Positions 22,301 to 34,008 of a stretch of DNA of 64,000 bases are shown one piece after another. The stretch comes from Primula veris (Eukaryota; Streptophyta; Magnoliopsida; Ericales; Primulaceae). The notes under the pieces are model-generated. The model ran no database searches. It was not told the origin of the DNA and worked only from the letters and a program-made list of their open reading frames with translations. The DNA lies in NCBI GenBank assembly GCA_963682055.1, contig OY821744.1, positions 27,814,967-27,878,966 on the forward strand, given 5' to 3'. Positions within the stretch are counted from its first letter, which is position 1; each line of letters starts with the position of its first letter. The position numbers and the translations under genes were made by a program.

Positions 22301-22962
22301 ATGAATAATCTTTCTATCATTTTTGTCCCGCTTCCTTCTCTAACTCCAAAAGTTTTCTGGTAACCAGATCCTACATATAATTATTCCGTTAAGTCCGCAT
22401 GAGATTTTATACGCAAAAAAAGTGAGGCGGTCTCTTGGCACCACGTGGTGTGGGCAAGAATCTCCCCTCCAAAAATGTAACTTCGTACTTTGGTTAGCTG
22501 TTTTGAATAGGTTTTCAACTTTTGATCGCCTTAAAAAAATGGGGCTTGTTAGAATTAATGGATATCCGCTTTGTCTAAAAAAATGCAAAAAATATAAACC
22601 ACCTATTTTTTCAATACGAGTTTTCTAGAATAGTGTGGACTATCGGTTGTTCAAAAGTTGTATTTAAGGGCTCATGTGTGACTCGGAACGAGTGGGTTAA
22701 TTGGTCAAGTGAAGTTTTCAAAGAAAAATCAGTCTCCGCTGCACTAGAAAAGTGTTTACTCGCATCGACGGTATATAGTTTGTGGCGGGAACACAATGCT
22801 AAAATTAACGAAGAAAGGACATCTAGTCCCGGACAAGTTTTTAGAATCATTGAGTTTTATGTAATTAATAGCATGAACAAGTTAAGTAATTTTACTAACA
22901 ATTGTAGAAATATGTTTATTAGTAGACATTTGAAGCTTAGCTCGAACTTTGTTAGCGATTAG
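19394..22962 (+). pseudogene. LINE ORF2: endonuclease-reverse transcriptase, broken
   Basis: ORF2 nicks target DNA and reverse-transcribes the element RNA. It opens with MIKIACWNIRGLN, the standard plant LINE start. The endonuclease shows LETK, LGDFN and SDH motifs (19394 to about 20110). A frameshift near 20120 and in-frame TGA codons at 20314 and 20356 follow. Reverse transcriptase is intact at motif level from about 20374: KAPGPDG, YRPIS, FIQGR, VDIMKAYDSV (first catalytic Asp), GLRQGNPIS and FADD (the catalytic pair). Another frameshift near 21555 moves the thumb region into the next frame (VPNYEKSK...), with more stops after 21755. A degraded zf-RVT region (CNFVLWLAVLNRFSTFDRL, near 22480) and the C-terminal segment follow to 22962. 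Confidence 0.9.
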
Positions 22963-23072
22963 ACTTCATAGCCTATCATGTAATGTAACTTCTTGTAATC
23001 GTTTTGTTCGAGAATTGTACATATTCACTTATCAATACACGGTTCGTTTAATCTTCAAAAAAAAAAAAAAGA

Positions 23073-23681
23073 TAATAGGTGTATATATATAAGTCAACCC
23101 AAGAAAAAATGAGTCTATCAAATTTTGTTCATTTTTTTCAAAAATGCCCCCACTCTTTTTTACTAATTACTCATTTACATTTATTCAATTCAAAATATAA
23201 AAAACACACAAAAATCATTATTTTTTCAAAACAATTATAATTATATACCAAATAATGTCATTTTACGTGTATTTTGTATAACAAAAACATTATATTACTC
23301 ATTATTTCTAACTTAATATATTCATTCAATCAGTATATTTTTAAAAAATTTATTAACCCAAATCATATATATATATATGTATCACGCGTTGCGTATGCAA
23401 CATGTGGGTAACGATTACTAGTATATATGATGAACCGATGAAAAATAGATAATAGAGGGTTATGATTTGATTTGGTGATAATAAAGATTTTGTACATTAC
23501 ATATTTATCTCCAAAGTATGATAGTTTTGTCCTTTTTTTTTATAGTTAAAATCTAAAATCTAATCCAAAAAACAGATTCTTATAAAATATAAAATATAAA
23601 ATGTCTAGTTTTTTTATATGCTACTAAACACTCTAATGCAGCTTTTAAAAATCAAGAATTTTTTTTACAAATTTTAAAATT
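23073..23681. other. AT-rich intergenic stretch
   Basis: No recognised feature. Very AT-rich with a TA run near 23370. Confidence 0.4.
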
Positions 23682-23925
23682 TGTTGTAACTCATATTGTG
23701 TGAATGTTTATGAGACTTTATGAATATAATTAGTGGATTAGCGGTTACGGTGTTTTGCCATAATGTAATACTTGTAACGGTTTCAACCTATCACTATATA
23801 AAGGTTGAACCTCCTATTTAGATGATGACACACACATATTACATGAATACAAGTTCTCTTCTCCCTCTATGCATTTTCATTTATTATCGCATCTACATTA
23901 CCGTTGAGCTAATTCGCTTACAACA
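23682..23925 (+). repeat. copia 5' LTR (single copy)
   Basis: Bounded by TGTTGTAA and TTACAACA, with a TATATAAA-like promoter motif near 23795 and a copia-type CGTTATC primer site immediately after. No second LTR is present. Confidence 0.6.
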
Positions 23926-25203
23926 CGTTATCGGCACTTTGCTTGAAAAAAAACTCAACAATAAATCGTTTAGCCGGAGCATTTGGACCATTTCTTGCTT
24001 GAAGATTGAAATTTTTTGCTCGGAGATCAGGATATCAATCGTGGAGATTGAATATAAACTTTTGAAAGTTTTGGGTAATTTTTTTTATCGATCTTCACCA
24101 ACATACCATGAGAACGGTACATAATTTTTATTTATATAAAACGTAAAAATTGCATGATTAATCAAGAATAAAACCGAAAATTTCATGTTTAGGATGTATA
24201 TCACATGATAGATGGTTTATTTTGATAAACAATGGCTATTATAATCCATGTATATCACTTATAAAACAAGTTAAAACTTGTATGTGAATCTGTCAGACCA
24301 AAACTGTCACTTTTAGAACACTGCAGGACCATTCTGCAATTTTCTGAAACAGTAAGACTTCGATGTAACTCTCTTCAAACATAGGACTAGCGCTGTAATT
24401 CTCTTAAACTATTGGACTGCCTCTGTAAATTGGCTAAAACAATGCAGTTTTCTCTATTTACACTCATAGTCCATGTAGTTAATCCCTATACACAGAATAG
24501 TATATGTGTACGAGTTTGCCTAATTTTTGGTCCATTTAGACTTTTCTACACACAAGTATAATTAGATTTAGTTCCTCTTAACATCTAAAAGTAGTATAAA
24601 ACTTGTAGAAAATATTTATTGCATGAGATTATAACTTGCTAATGTTACATAATTGTATTTAGTCTCTTTACATGCCACCATTTATTGCCCTAAAATAGGT
24701 GTAACTTATGTGATATAATTAAACCTCATAAAAATGGCAAGAGTCACACTTTTAGTGTTAGATTTAAGACCATAAAATTAGTAATTTATGTCATTTAATA
24801 TTTCTAATCCATGTTAGGACTAGTTTAAATGCGTACGACATGCCTTTATATTACGATATTGTTATCTTATCACATAAAAGATCGTAAACATTATATATGT
24901 TACTTGAGCTAATAATTTCTTCAAGATCGAACATTTTATATGTAAATTTTGAGTTGAAATTTGCGAAAAATTATGAATCTTCCCCAAATAGGCTCACCTA
25001 TTTGGATACGATGTCTAGGAAAGATACAGGCGGATAGTTCCTATCCTAATGAGGTCGGGTTTTAAGTGGCATTCGTGCCCTCCACCCTCACCGTCTTTCC
25101 TGGTCGTTTTTCAAGTAGAGCTACCGAAAGGGGTTGACTAAATAATAATTTCCCCGAGTGTGTTTATATAGTGATGTATGTTTCGCCGAATTGGTGTTTC
25201 AGT

Positions 25204-26814
25204 ATCGACCTGTCGTTCGATCAATGAGAACCGATTCACATGAGAAGCAAAACTAATGTTTTTGAACCTGTCGTTTCGAAAAAAAGGTTGTGCTTGTGCA
25301 AATCATAAACTTATAAACCAGTCGTTTTATATGATAAATAATCCAGAACTCCCAACACATGTTGGATGTCATCTTTGATGAGAAAAATCGTAAAACATAC
25401 TTGCCAAATGACTGTTTAAACGTTGATTTTAATCTGTCACCACATGTTACTCACCTTGATGTGTGAAAATGTGATGCCCAAATTTTTTTTGGATGCCATC
25501 TTTGATGAGTAAAACATGAGTTTGTTGTTACCCTTGAGATGAATGCTACGGCGTTGATTTTATTCCGCCGCCACATTTGAGACGTGATGACGTCTATGGT
25601 GAATAAATGTCTGAAATTGACATATTGGAGCTATCCTTCACAAAAATACTAGCTTAAAAATTGTATTCCATAAGCAGTATCGTGAATTTATATTCACTAT
25701 GTTCCTTTATCGCCCATCTGTTATTGGATAAGAAAATTACCCCAGTGAGTAGTTTTAATCCTATTGGGTCAATGGCGAATTGTTTGCCTAATATTAATGC
25801 TCTTCGTGTATATTTTTTTTTCCACGAATCGAGAACCGAGACAAGTGTTATTTGTCTCAAACTGTCGTGATTCCGATGAATCGCCTAGCCAAGAGAGATT
25901 TTAGACAATCGTCAAAAATCGAAAACATGTGGCTCCAAGACAGTAATTGAAAGGAACAATATGACCCGTTGTCACAAAGCAAGAGATAATGCTCAAGGAG
26001 GCAACTCTGTGCTATAAATACAAAGGTCATGCACGGTTACTCCTTAAATAGTTCAAAACTATTATAAATGTGAAAAAACCGATGCTAATATGGTTAAAGC
26101 TAACTGAAAAGAAACTTTTGAAACCCCCGATTTTGTGGCTCAAATAAGTTTAATACCTTTCTTTATTGATTTTGATAAATCATTGAGCCATTTTTTCGCT
26201 CATCTGGATTATGTTTTCCATTTGGATTATTATTTTCCATTTGGACCATACTTTTGTATTGTGGTTTGCCTGTCTACGAAATTTCTCGAAATAATTTAAA
26301 GTGCTTTGAGCAAATTCCTTTGACAAATGTGACCAAACTTTAAATTATAAAATTTTAGGCAATACTTGTGGTGTAGTTGGTTTTCTGAAAATAGTGGGTA
26401 ACAGTGTACCACATAATTTCACCAACTACTTGCCTAAAAGAGTACTCAGTGACAATGATTCTGGACCTGTCGTTCCAAAATCGAAATCTTTGGTAAAACC
26501 AAATTGATTTGTCAAATATGAGGTCTTATACTCATGTAGGTCCTTCCGTACCTTATTGAGTTATAAAATATTCGAGAAAACCAGTGTTATCTGGTAATAG
26601 CTCATGAAAGAATTAAAATTTCTTTACATAGCCTCCATTCAATACGATCAAAAGCGTATTTTAGAGGAGTTGAAATGTCTTTCAAGTGGTTGCTACAACA
26701 TTCTTTAAAGCATTTAAAGTTACTTTATCATTTCGCCTGTCGTCGAAATGATAAATGATTTAGATGCTAAGACATGATTGTCTATACTATCATTCGTCTG
26801 TCGTCGATCGATCA
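25204..26814 (+). repeat. dispersed CCTGTCGT hairpins in the copia relic
   Basis: The octamer CCTGTCGT occurs exactly at 25209, 25267, 26466 and 26736, with the variants CCAGTCGT at 25318 and TCTGTCGT at 26797. It sits between inverted arms whose sequence differs each time: ATCGA/TCGAT; TTTTTGAA/TTCGAAAAA (one bulge); TTATAAA/TTTATAT (one mismatch); GATTCTGGA/TCCAAAATC (one mismatch); TTTATCATTTCG/CGAAATGATAAA (12 of 12). The 26797 copy pairs poorly. Similar loops, with coding-compatible context, occur at 26269, 27256, 27896 and 27909. Confidence 0.65.
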
Positions 26815-27129
26815 AAGCATTTTGATATTGTGGCATTGACCGGATGAGATATTCCCGGGTCAAAAGACGATACTTGATTTATAATCGCATCGCATTTGGA
26901 TTCTCTTTGAGGATATATTTCGTGATTAATCCGAAATTCATGCCACTAATCCTCACCTTGAAAGACTAGTATGTGTAAAGATCACGAAAAGTACTCATAG
27001 AATTATTATAAAGAATTGAATGAGTTATTGTGGACTTATCCAACCATAAGACGGGCCATAAATATAAATGGTTATGGTTGATGCATCGACAATAGGTCAC
27101 ATGATTATTATTGTCCACAGAAATACAGC

Positions 27130-28460
27130 ATTTTCCAAACTTTTAGCCCTATCATTAAGTTGATGGCTCATGATCCGGATTATCCTGAAAAGTCTAGTCG
27201 ACTTGATAATTCCGAAGAGTAAGAATCGAAATTTCGATTTGAATTACTTGAGTTTAGAAATGGAAATTGAACATCCTGTCGATTATGTTCAGACCCAAAT
27301 GGACTCACGGAAAGTTTGATGATGCGACTGCAAATGGTTGCACGCAGTTCTTGGTCTTGCGCACCAAGATCTATATTTCCGTGTAGGGTCATGCTATTTT
27401 GCTGCATTGGTCCGTCTGAGGCTCATAGTCACTCAAAACACTAAATGCGTACCAGTTGGTTACTGGTTATGAGCCAGACGCCTCATATGAACGCGTGTTT
27501 GAGTGCTTAATATTTTTATTGAGCCGCTATAGCGTTCAAAATATGGACCTCTTAAGGGGACATAAGTCGATTATGAATCTCCTGCCTATCATTTGATAGA
27601 GTAACCTTGGCAAGCGATCTCTTTACCGCATGATATGTGAAAGTGACATCGCTAAGACTGTTCTCCCCATCGTTAGGGGGAGAATTGCACGTTACCGTTG
27701 ATAAGGAACAACGTGAAATAACGTGGCATAACCCACTCAGTCTTAGCTTGATCCCCAAAACTGCACTAAGTGATAAGTAAGTGCATAAACTCCCTCAAGT
27801 CTAACTAAATGCCAAACGCATTTAATGACTTTATGAGATGTCACGAGATCATTTATACCTGCTGCAAAATGCTTGCAAGGATAGACGTCCCTGTCGGACG
27901 TCGTGTTCCTGTAGTAACACGTTGCTTTGGCCGAACCCGCCAAGCAAACGACGCTGCCGTCGGCCGTCAGTCTGTCGTCCTTCCCAAGATACAAGGAAGT
28001 TGACCGGTTCCAAATTCGTTCAGCTCCAGAGGTGGTGAACTGAAACTCGTTTGTCGCACGAGATTATAAAGGAGCAAGGATATGTGTGATTTCCTCCTCA
28101 TCCTAAGAATCTCGAAATATCTGTCGATCATGATATCTTAGACGATATTGAAGCGAAACGAGACTGTCATTGATTACTTGCTCATATATTCAATTACGAC
28201 TGATAATATGAGCAAATTATGACAGGGGACCATGTACCGTTGCCTGAAGTCAACATAGAATAGACTGGACTAATGGAAACTTGCAATCCAAGTAGACTCC
28301 TTAGCAAAAGTGTGTTCGGACCTGTAGCTCCAACATCACCAATGTTAAACGAGTTCGTTTATTTGGTTATTCGTAAAGAAGAGTGATGAGAATAATGAGA
28401 TTGTACAATGCTCGCCTAGTAGCGTAAGGCTTCTCTCACAAGATGTTCTGAATGTAATGT
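27130..28460 (+). pseudogene. copia integrase and reverse transcriptase remnant
   Basis: Readable across changing frames: RLDN-EE near 27195 (integrase HLDNAGEF-type segment), the EHPV...QTQ block near 27255, DLFTA near 27615, ITWHNPLS near 27715, a PNAFNDF...ARIDVPVG segment at 27812-27900, and GPVAPTSP near 28325 at the entry of reverse transcriptase. These occur in the order and spacing of plant Ale/Retrofit-type copia pol. Many stops and indels interrupt it and the polymerase core is missing or unrecognisable, so no product is expected. Confidence 0.7.
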
Positions 28461-28800
28461 TTTATAGTTGTTCAAGTATTGAAAAAAACTTCGTGTTTAT
28501 AGCTAGATGTTCAAACTTTTGAGACGAAATTTTCAACAACAAAAAAATTGAAACGGATTGGTTATAAATGTCAAGTATCGGAAAAACCTTTGTGTTTGTT
28601 TACCCAACAGTAAACAATAGACCACAACTCCAAATGGAAAAAGCCTCTTGTCGGCAGTTTTAGCAAAAAAATCATTATAAAAAATCGGTTTTTCTAAAAG
28701 GGTGATGATATATAGTTGGGAAAAAAAATTGAAACATATTCTTACAGGGTTTCATTGAGGTAATTCATCGTCGATATACGTTTATCAAATGCCTCGTAGT

Positions 28801-29256
28801 GTGTTTTTGTACGAGTGTATCATTTCGACACTCACTTTTACACCCATAAAATAGATGATTTTTTATTAAAAAAATTTATTAAATCAAACGATGTACACAT
28901 TAAAAAATTTAGATTCGAAAATACGATGTTTTTATAATTTTTTGGCATTTTGGGTTTTCACAATCTCAAACACAACTAAATACCATAAAGAACATAAGAA
29001 CAGGAGTAGAAATTTTCGAAACAAAAAATATAAACGAATAACTAGTGTGTATATCGTTTATTTAATAAAATAAAATAAAAATGGGCTGAAAAGCTTGTAG
29101 TGTGGGAATGACACCCAATGGTGTATTAGCCCCAGGCCTGTTCCCTTCGTGCTATGGTATTGTTGACAAATTTGAATCATTTTATTTATTTGACATTCAT
29201 ACCCAAACTCAAATAAATCGTCTCCAATTAATCTAATTAATGTTTAAAGAAACAAC
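28801..29256. other. intergenic stretch
   Basis: No recognised gene. A short open frame at 28891-29073 has no identifiable domain. Confidence 0.35.
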
Positions 29257-29440
29257 CACTATAAAAAAAAAAAAAAAAAAAAAAAAAATACTCAAATAGC
29301 GACGGGATTAGTGACGATATTTTTTGTTACGAGCTTATTAGCAACGGTTTTTGTGACTGTTTTGTGGCAGTTTAGTCAATTTGCGACAGATTTGTGACAA
29401 CTTTTTAAATTAGCGACAAGCTTGTGACAGTTTTTAACTC
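29257..29440. mobile_element. possible CACTA terminus fragment
   Basis: CACTATAAAA followed by an A-run, then GCGACGGGATTAG and several related units (GCGACAGATTTGTGACA, GCGACAAGCTTGTGACAG). Plant CACTA elements often carry such GCGAC subterminal repeats just inside a CACTA end. I did not find a matching opposite end, so this is either a fragment or a chance resemblance. Confidence 0.35.
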
Positions 29441-30584
29441 TTAATAAATCAAACATTATTTTGTAATCAAATATGAATGCATTGGGGTGCAACATATTGA
29501 TATCAAAATTATGAATCAGTAACATTTTGACAACTCATAGTCAGTCGTTTTCAGTTACGTAAGCTAGTTATAAAGAGTGATAATGATGGTATCAACTTGA
29601 ATACCCGGTAATAATAATTGGATAAAAGAATTTTATTTAAAAAATAAATTGTCAGCCTAGTTCCTGTCTTTGTAACAAAAAAATTGAAAGTTGACTAAAT
29701 CAAGTAATTATTAAATTGCGAATTTGCGATGTCTGTATCAGTTTGGCTCTTAATAAAGGGGCTACATTTCTTAAGTTAGACTCAATCAACAAACTGGACA
29801 AATAAAATAAATTCATTATTGATTCCAGGAACTCTTTGAATTCGGTTTGCAGGTAACGTTGTATAAACTACTAGTTAAAACAGTGAAAATTAAGCTTTTT
29901 GATCCTAATTAGTTATATTATTAATTAGCAAATTCTAGTGTTTTCTTTAGCAATCAGAAGTTAACGTCGGAACAAGATAGCCATATCATCAAGTAGGATG
30001 AGTTGATAAGAAATTGCAGAAACGAGAAAGCATGAAATAACTAGAGTGGGAAAGTTTTGTTTTTTAGAATCAAAGTCTTTTCAAAGAATGTCCACAACCC
30101 GGACTTAAATACGTAAACAATGAGGTTGACCAATTAGAAAGTAAGTTACGAAAGTATCCTTAAACGTTAAAAAAAAAAATGATGAGACTTAAATAGATAA
30201 ATAATAAGATTTGACGAATTAAAAAGCAAACTATGAAAGTATCCTTAAACGTAAAAAAATATATATAAAAAGAGTTAGACATAATCTGCAGATCCTCGTC
30301 GAATTAAAAAGCAAACTATGAAGTATCAGCAACATCACGGTAACCAAAACAAAGACTAAGATACTTCATATTAAACGCATCATAAGTCAACTGACCAAAA
30401 ATACGCATTCTATAAAAAGATCTCTGACAGTTGTTTCCTGAATCCGAAAGAGAGTACTTGGTTTCTCCCAATAACTAAAAAGTGTAGAGTTTGTCCGTCG
30501 ACAGCTGAATGTTTAGATCTGGTTCGATTCATGGTCGCATCTGCAAACACGTTTTTCCGTGTGCCTGCTGACATCAAACTCATC
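29441..30584. other. intergenic stretch with a short direct repeat
   Basis: No gene. A unit containing AGTATCCTTAAACGT and AAAAGCAAACTATGAA is repeated two to three times between about 30127 and 30335. Confidence 0.5.
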
Positions 30585-31206
30585 TAACACCTTATTTATG
30601 ACAGTAAACTCTTCGGTCATTTTTTTAGCTTTGTAACAGCAAGATGTTTTTTTTTACTATAACAGCAACTTAATCTACATTTATTACAGCTACTGAATGA
30701 TTATCCTCTGCATTAAAACTGTGTATTCGGTATCAATCAGGGCTGATAATGTATCCATGAGGGGGAGTTCTGAATCAATTTCTTCAGTCAATCAGAGGCG
30801 CCTCTCTATGATGGATATAGATGACAATGTGATGAAGAAGAATATGGAGGAAATGAAAATCGAAATGACTGATATGAAAGAAAAGTTTGATGCCATGAAA
30901 ATAAAGATGGATGAATCACATGATGTCATCACCAAGATAAAAATTTGAGATCACCACATTAAAAGGTGGTGTTGATGATCTCAAAATCAGAGAGGAGCAA
31001 AATGTTGATGTCGTGAAAACGCAATTGTATCATAAAAGATTTACTCGAAAAATTTACTAATTGAGGCTAGTGTTGCCTGGTGAGCTCGCTAAGCATGATC
31101 TTATGTTCTTAATTTCTGTTGGAATTTTAGACTTGTGATTGTTGTTTTAACTATCTGTTGTAATTTGAAGTTGAATTAAATTGCCTTTTGGTTTAAAAAA
31201 AAAAAC
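30585..31206 (+). other. possible retroposed transcript with poly-A
   Basis: A segment ending in an A-run (31196-31206) is followed by ACTCATCAG, and AACTCATC also occurs just upstream near 30577-30584, giving a candidate short target duplication. Inside is an open stretch (30697-30948) whose C-terminal half is a strongly predicted coiled coil (repeated MKxxMxxMK pattern, MEEMKIEMTDMKEKF). A stop at 30946-30948 separates it from related coiled-coil-like sequence. It could be a retrocopy of a host mRNA or a gag N-terminus; I do not recognise the parent. Confidence 0.35.
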
Positions 31207-31239
31207 TCATCAGTTAGGAAAACGATCACGACTGAGTAC

Positions 31240-32060
31240 AACCCGAACAAAATCACTAACATCAAAAATCATATAAGTACGGTGGATGTCAATGCGGGCC
31301 TTATACTGGGAATTTCTATCATGACTAGGGAATCTCATATATTCACGCTTAGCCTCATACAAAACATCGACATAGAAACCAGATTACACTAACGATAATG
31401 GGTCAGGCAAAGCCAAATAGATTTCGCGTTAAGGTGTCAACATAATCCTTTTGTCTTTTATGGATAAAAAATATGTGTTTCTACGCCCATGATGAACAAC
31501 ACTATAATCAAAGTGCCAAAGTCTACTCAAAAGAATATTACATGAATCTATAGAAATCATATCGCACCATATACTATCATGATATTTTTTCTCAATCGAG
31601 AATGCAGCAAAAGATTTTTCTTCAACTCTAATTTCATTACCTTTATTCAGTCACAAAAATTTGTTAGGTTTATGATGACGGACCGTGTTCAACTTAAGTT
31701 TTTGTACAACCTCCTCTGCCACAAAGTTCTCACAACTGCCAAGGTCAATGATCATCTTGGAAACCTTATATGCTACCGTGCAGGTTGTACGAAATATTTT
31801 GGTCCGCAACCAATCATCCTCTGAGTCGCTCTTAAAAGTCAGCAAACTATTTTGAGAAGCCAAATTTCAACGACCATCTCCATACAGAATCTCACACTCG
31901 TCACGATTATCACAATAATCATCATGCACGGGCTCCTGCAAATCCTTCGTCCTGTCGAATACATCCTCTTCGATCACCAAATTTTTATCATTGTTGTTGG
32001 GTTAGCAGAACCATGCATTGGAGGTTGTTGTTGTTGCACACCACGAACATGATTTGCTTC
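31240..32060 (-). pseudogene. Ty3/gypsy protease remnant
   Basis: On the minus strand, DEWLR-like EDDWLRTKIFRTTCT is followed by MIIDLGSCENFVAEEVVQKL, the active-site region of gypsy aspartic protease (D-L-G-S here; most relatives have D-G/S-G-S). The frame changes near 31650 and continues as EIRVEEKSF...WCDMISIDSCNILLSR, matching the protease flap and the ILLGRPW-type segment, to about 31420. An acidic linker (DECEILYGDGR) precedes it near 31900. No LTR or other pol domain is attached. Confidence 0.75.
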
Positions 32061-32069
32061 CATCTGTTT

Positions 32070-33000
32070 ATCATTCAGTTCAATTTGGTTGTCATGCGCT
32101 TCAATTTGGTTGTTAGTTTTTTTTTAAAATTTTGTTGTCATTCACTTCAATTTGATCATGATTCCATTCAATTTGCTTATCATTCGGTTTAATTAGATTG
32201 TTATTCATTTAATATGAATGTCATTCACTTTAAATTTATCGTCGTTCGATTTAATTTGGTTGTCATTTGCTTCCATTCATGTGTCATTCAATTCAATATA
32301 GTTGTCATTCGGTTCAATTTGGCTGTTAATTTTGGCTAGTCCGTTCAACTAAATTTGATTTTCTTTTCACATTTTGCGAACTTGTTTAATTTTTTTCTTG
32401 TATTTTTTATTATGTTTTATTTTTATTTTTAATTTTCTTTTACTTCCTAATTGTATTATTTTATAATGTTTTTTTAACTTATTATGATTGTTTTTTCTAT
32501 TTTAAATTATGCTTTTTTGTTATTTTTCTATATTTTTTATTTTACTTTTTTATTTATTTTTCGTTATTCGGTTTAATTTGGTTGTCATTCACTTTGAATC
32601 TAATGTCATTCAGTTCAATTTGATTGTCCTTCGTTTCTTTCTGTACGTCAATCGCTCAGTATCAGTCATTCAGTTCAATTTTGTTATATTTTACTTCGAT
32701 AGTGATATTTTTTTATCTCAATATGAGTGTCATTCAGTACAATTTAGTTGTACTTCCGTTTTATTTGGTGCGATTTGATTATATTTGGTTGTCATTCGGT
32801 TCAATCAAAGTCATTTAGTTCAGTTTGGTTGTCATTGGGGTCAATTTAATTGTCATTTAGTTCAAGTTGTTATCATTCGCTTCAATGTAACAGTTAATCA
32901 ATTATATTTTAGTGTAGCATTCGCTAATCACTTCAATTGATTGTCATTAGTTTCATTATGAGTGTCATTCATTTTGATTTGGTTACCAACTTACCAATTC
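32070..33000. repeat. degenerate minisatellite, about 20-base unit
   Basis: Many imperfect copies of a TTCAATTTGGTTGTCATTCG-like unit over about 0.9 kb, interrupted near 32350-32560 by T-rich sequence. Open frames across it reflect the repeat and are not genes. Confidence 0.8.
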
Positions 33001-33583
33001 ACTTTGAGTTTTTTTTTTTTGTTCTCTTATTGGATTTTTTGGTTTCTATTATTTTAGTATTCTTTTTGAACGTTTTAGACATTTTCTAGAGGCTTTTCAA
33101 AGTTGACGGCAGCCTTCCCTAGCCTCCACGCAGCTTGCCTGAGGTCCGTAAATGTCTTTCGGAGGCTTTGCAAAGCGGTCATCAAGCTTATATAGCTTTT
33201 ACAAAGCTTGTTATAGCTCGTCAAAGCTTTCTAGAGCTCATCCAAGGAGCTCGTTAATATCCATCGGATGCTTTGCAAAGTCGCCAGCGACCATCCGAAA
33301 CTTTTCTTAAGGCTCTTCATTGGAGCTTCGGTGGAGATCCAACGATGGTATTGTAGTAAGTGGGAGTGGATGAATATGTTGTGCTTTCATTTTAGAGAGA
33401 AAATGTGATTAGTGTTTTGAGATAAATAAGAGCGTTTCACAATTAAGAATTTAAGATGAACAATTAATGGAGTAGTATCTAAGAAAATAGATGTTTTTAA
33501 TACATTTGAAGAATATAGATTTATTTTTGGAGCTATGTAGCATTGCTCAAACAAATCTAATACTACTGGTTTTAGTAAACTAA
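33001..33583. other. non-coding stretch with CTTTGCAAAG-type repeats
   Basis: Between about 33080 and 33330 the base composition is less AT-rich and short units such as GGCTTTGCAAAG and GCTTTTACAAAGCTT recur. No coding region is seen. Confidence 0.45.
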
Positions 33584-34005
33584 GAGCATTTATAATAATT
33601 GTGTTAATTTTAATAATATTAAATTTGACACATCATCATTTAAGTGCATGTTAAATGACACGTATGTAACTTAAATTTAACATTCACATTAGTGTATTAA
33701 TTTAACAAAGTATCTAATTTTAATTAAAATTAATTATTAATTGAAATCTGATTAATTAGTCATTTTGTAAACGCACTAATATAGGAACTAAAATAGGAGT
33801 ATTTGAAATATAGTTCACGTTTTAATTAATTGTATTTTGCCACGTCATTTATTAGCAACATTAAAAACATTGTTATATTTAATAACTTTTTTAACATATA
33901 TAAAGATAACACATGATTTAATATAACTAATGGAGACATAAAAAAAACATTGTTAGATAAGTATTTTAGTTAATAATAGAGATAACAACACTATTGTAAA
34001 TGATT
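33584..34005. mobile_element. Tourist-like MITE (PIF/Harbinger type)
   Basis: The left end GAGCATTTATAATAATTG and the right end read inward (AATCATTTACAATAG) are imperfect inverted repeats, and TAA flanks both sides (33581-33583, 34006-34008), the usual Harbinger target duplication. The 420-base AT-rich interior is non-coding. Confidence 0.55.
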
Positions 34006-34008
34006 TAA

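Larger units (their letters stand above)
18595..23072 (+). mobile_element. decayed LINE (L1-type non-LTR retrotransposon)
   Basis: About 4.5 kb with an ORF1 remnant, an ORF2 with AP-type endonuclease, reverse transcriptase and a C-terminal zinc-binding region, a short 3' untranslated region and a poly-A run at 23059-23072. The 5' end is lost: ORF1 begins in the middle of its usual domain, so the true insertion boundary near 18595 is approximate. I could not find a convincing target duplication. Frameshifts and stops make it non-autonomous. Confidence 0.9.
23682..28800 (+). mobile_element. strongly decayed Ty1/copia element
   Basis: A 244-base 5' LTR (23682-23925) begins TGTTGTAA and ends TTACAACA, a short terminal inverted repeat. 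The copia-type primer site CGTTATCGGCAC follows at once. Integrase and early reverse transcriptase remnants are readable downstream in the expected order, but every frame is broken. No 3' LTR was found, so the element is truncated on the right, and 28800 is an approximate limit. The gag and protease region (about 24100-26900) is too eroded to define. Confidence 0.7.

Noticed and set aside
23558..23572. Target duplication search for the LINE and the copia element
   Set aside because: Short matches exist but none exceeds what AT-rich sequence gives by chance, so none is claimed.
32070..33000. CRISPR-like array
   Set aside because: Units are degenerate, have no unique spacers of constant length, and lie in plant DNA; this is a minisatellite.
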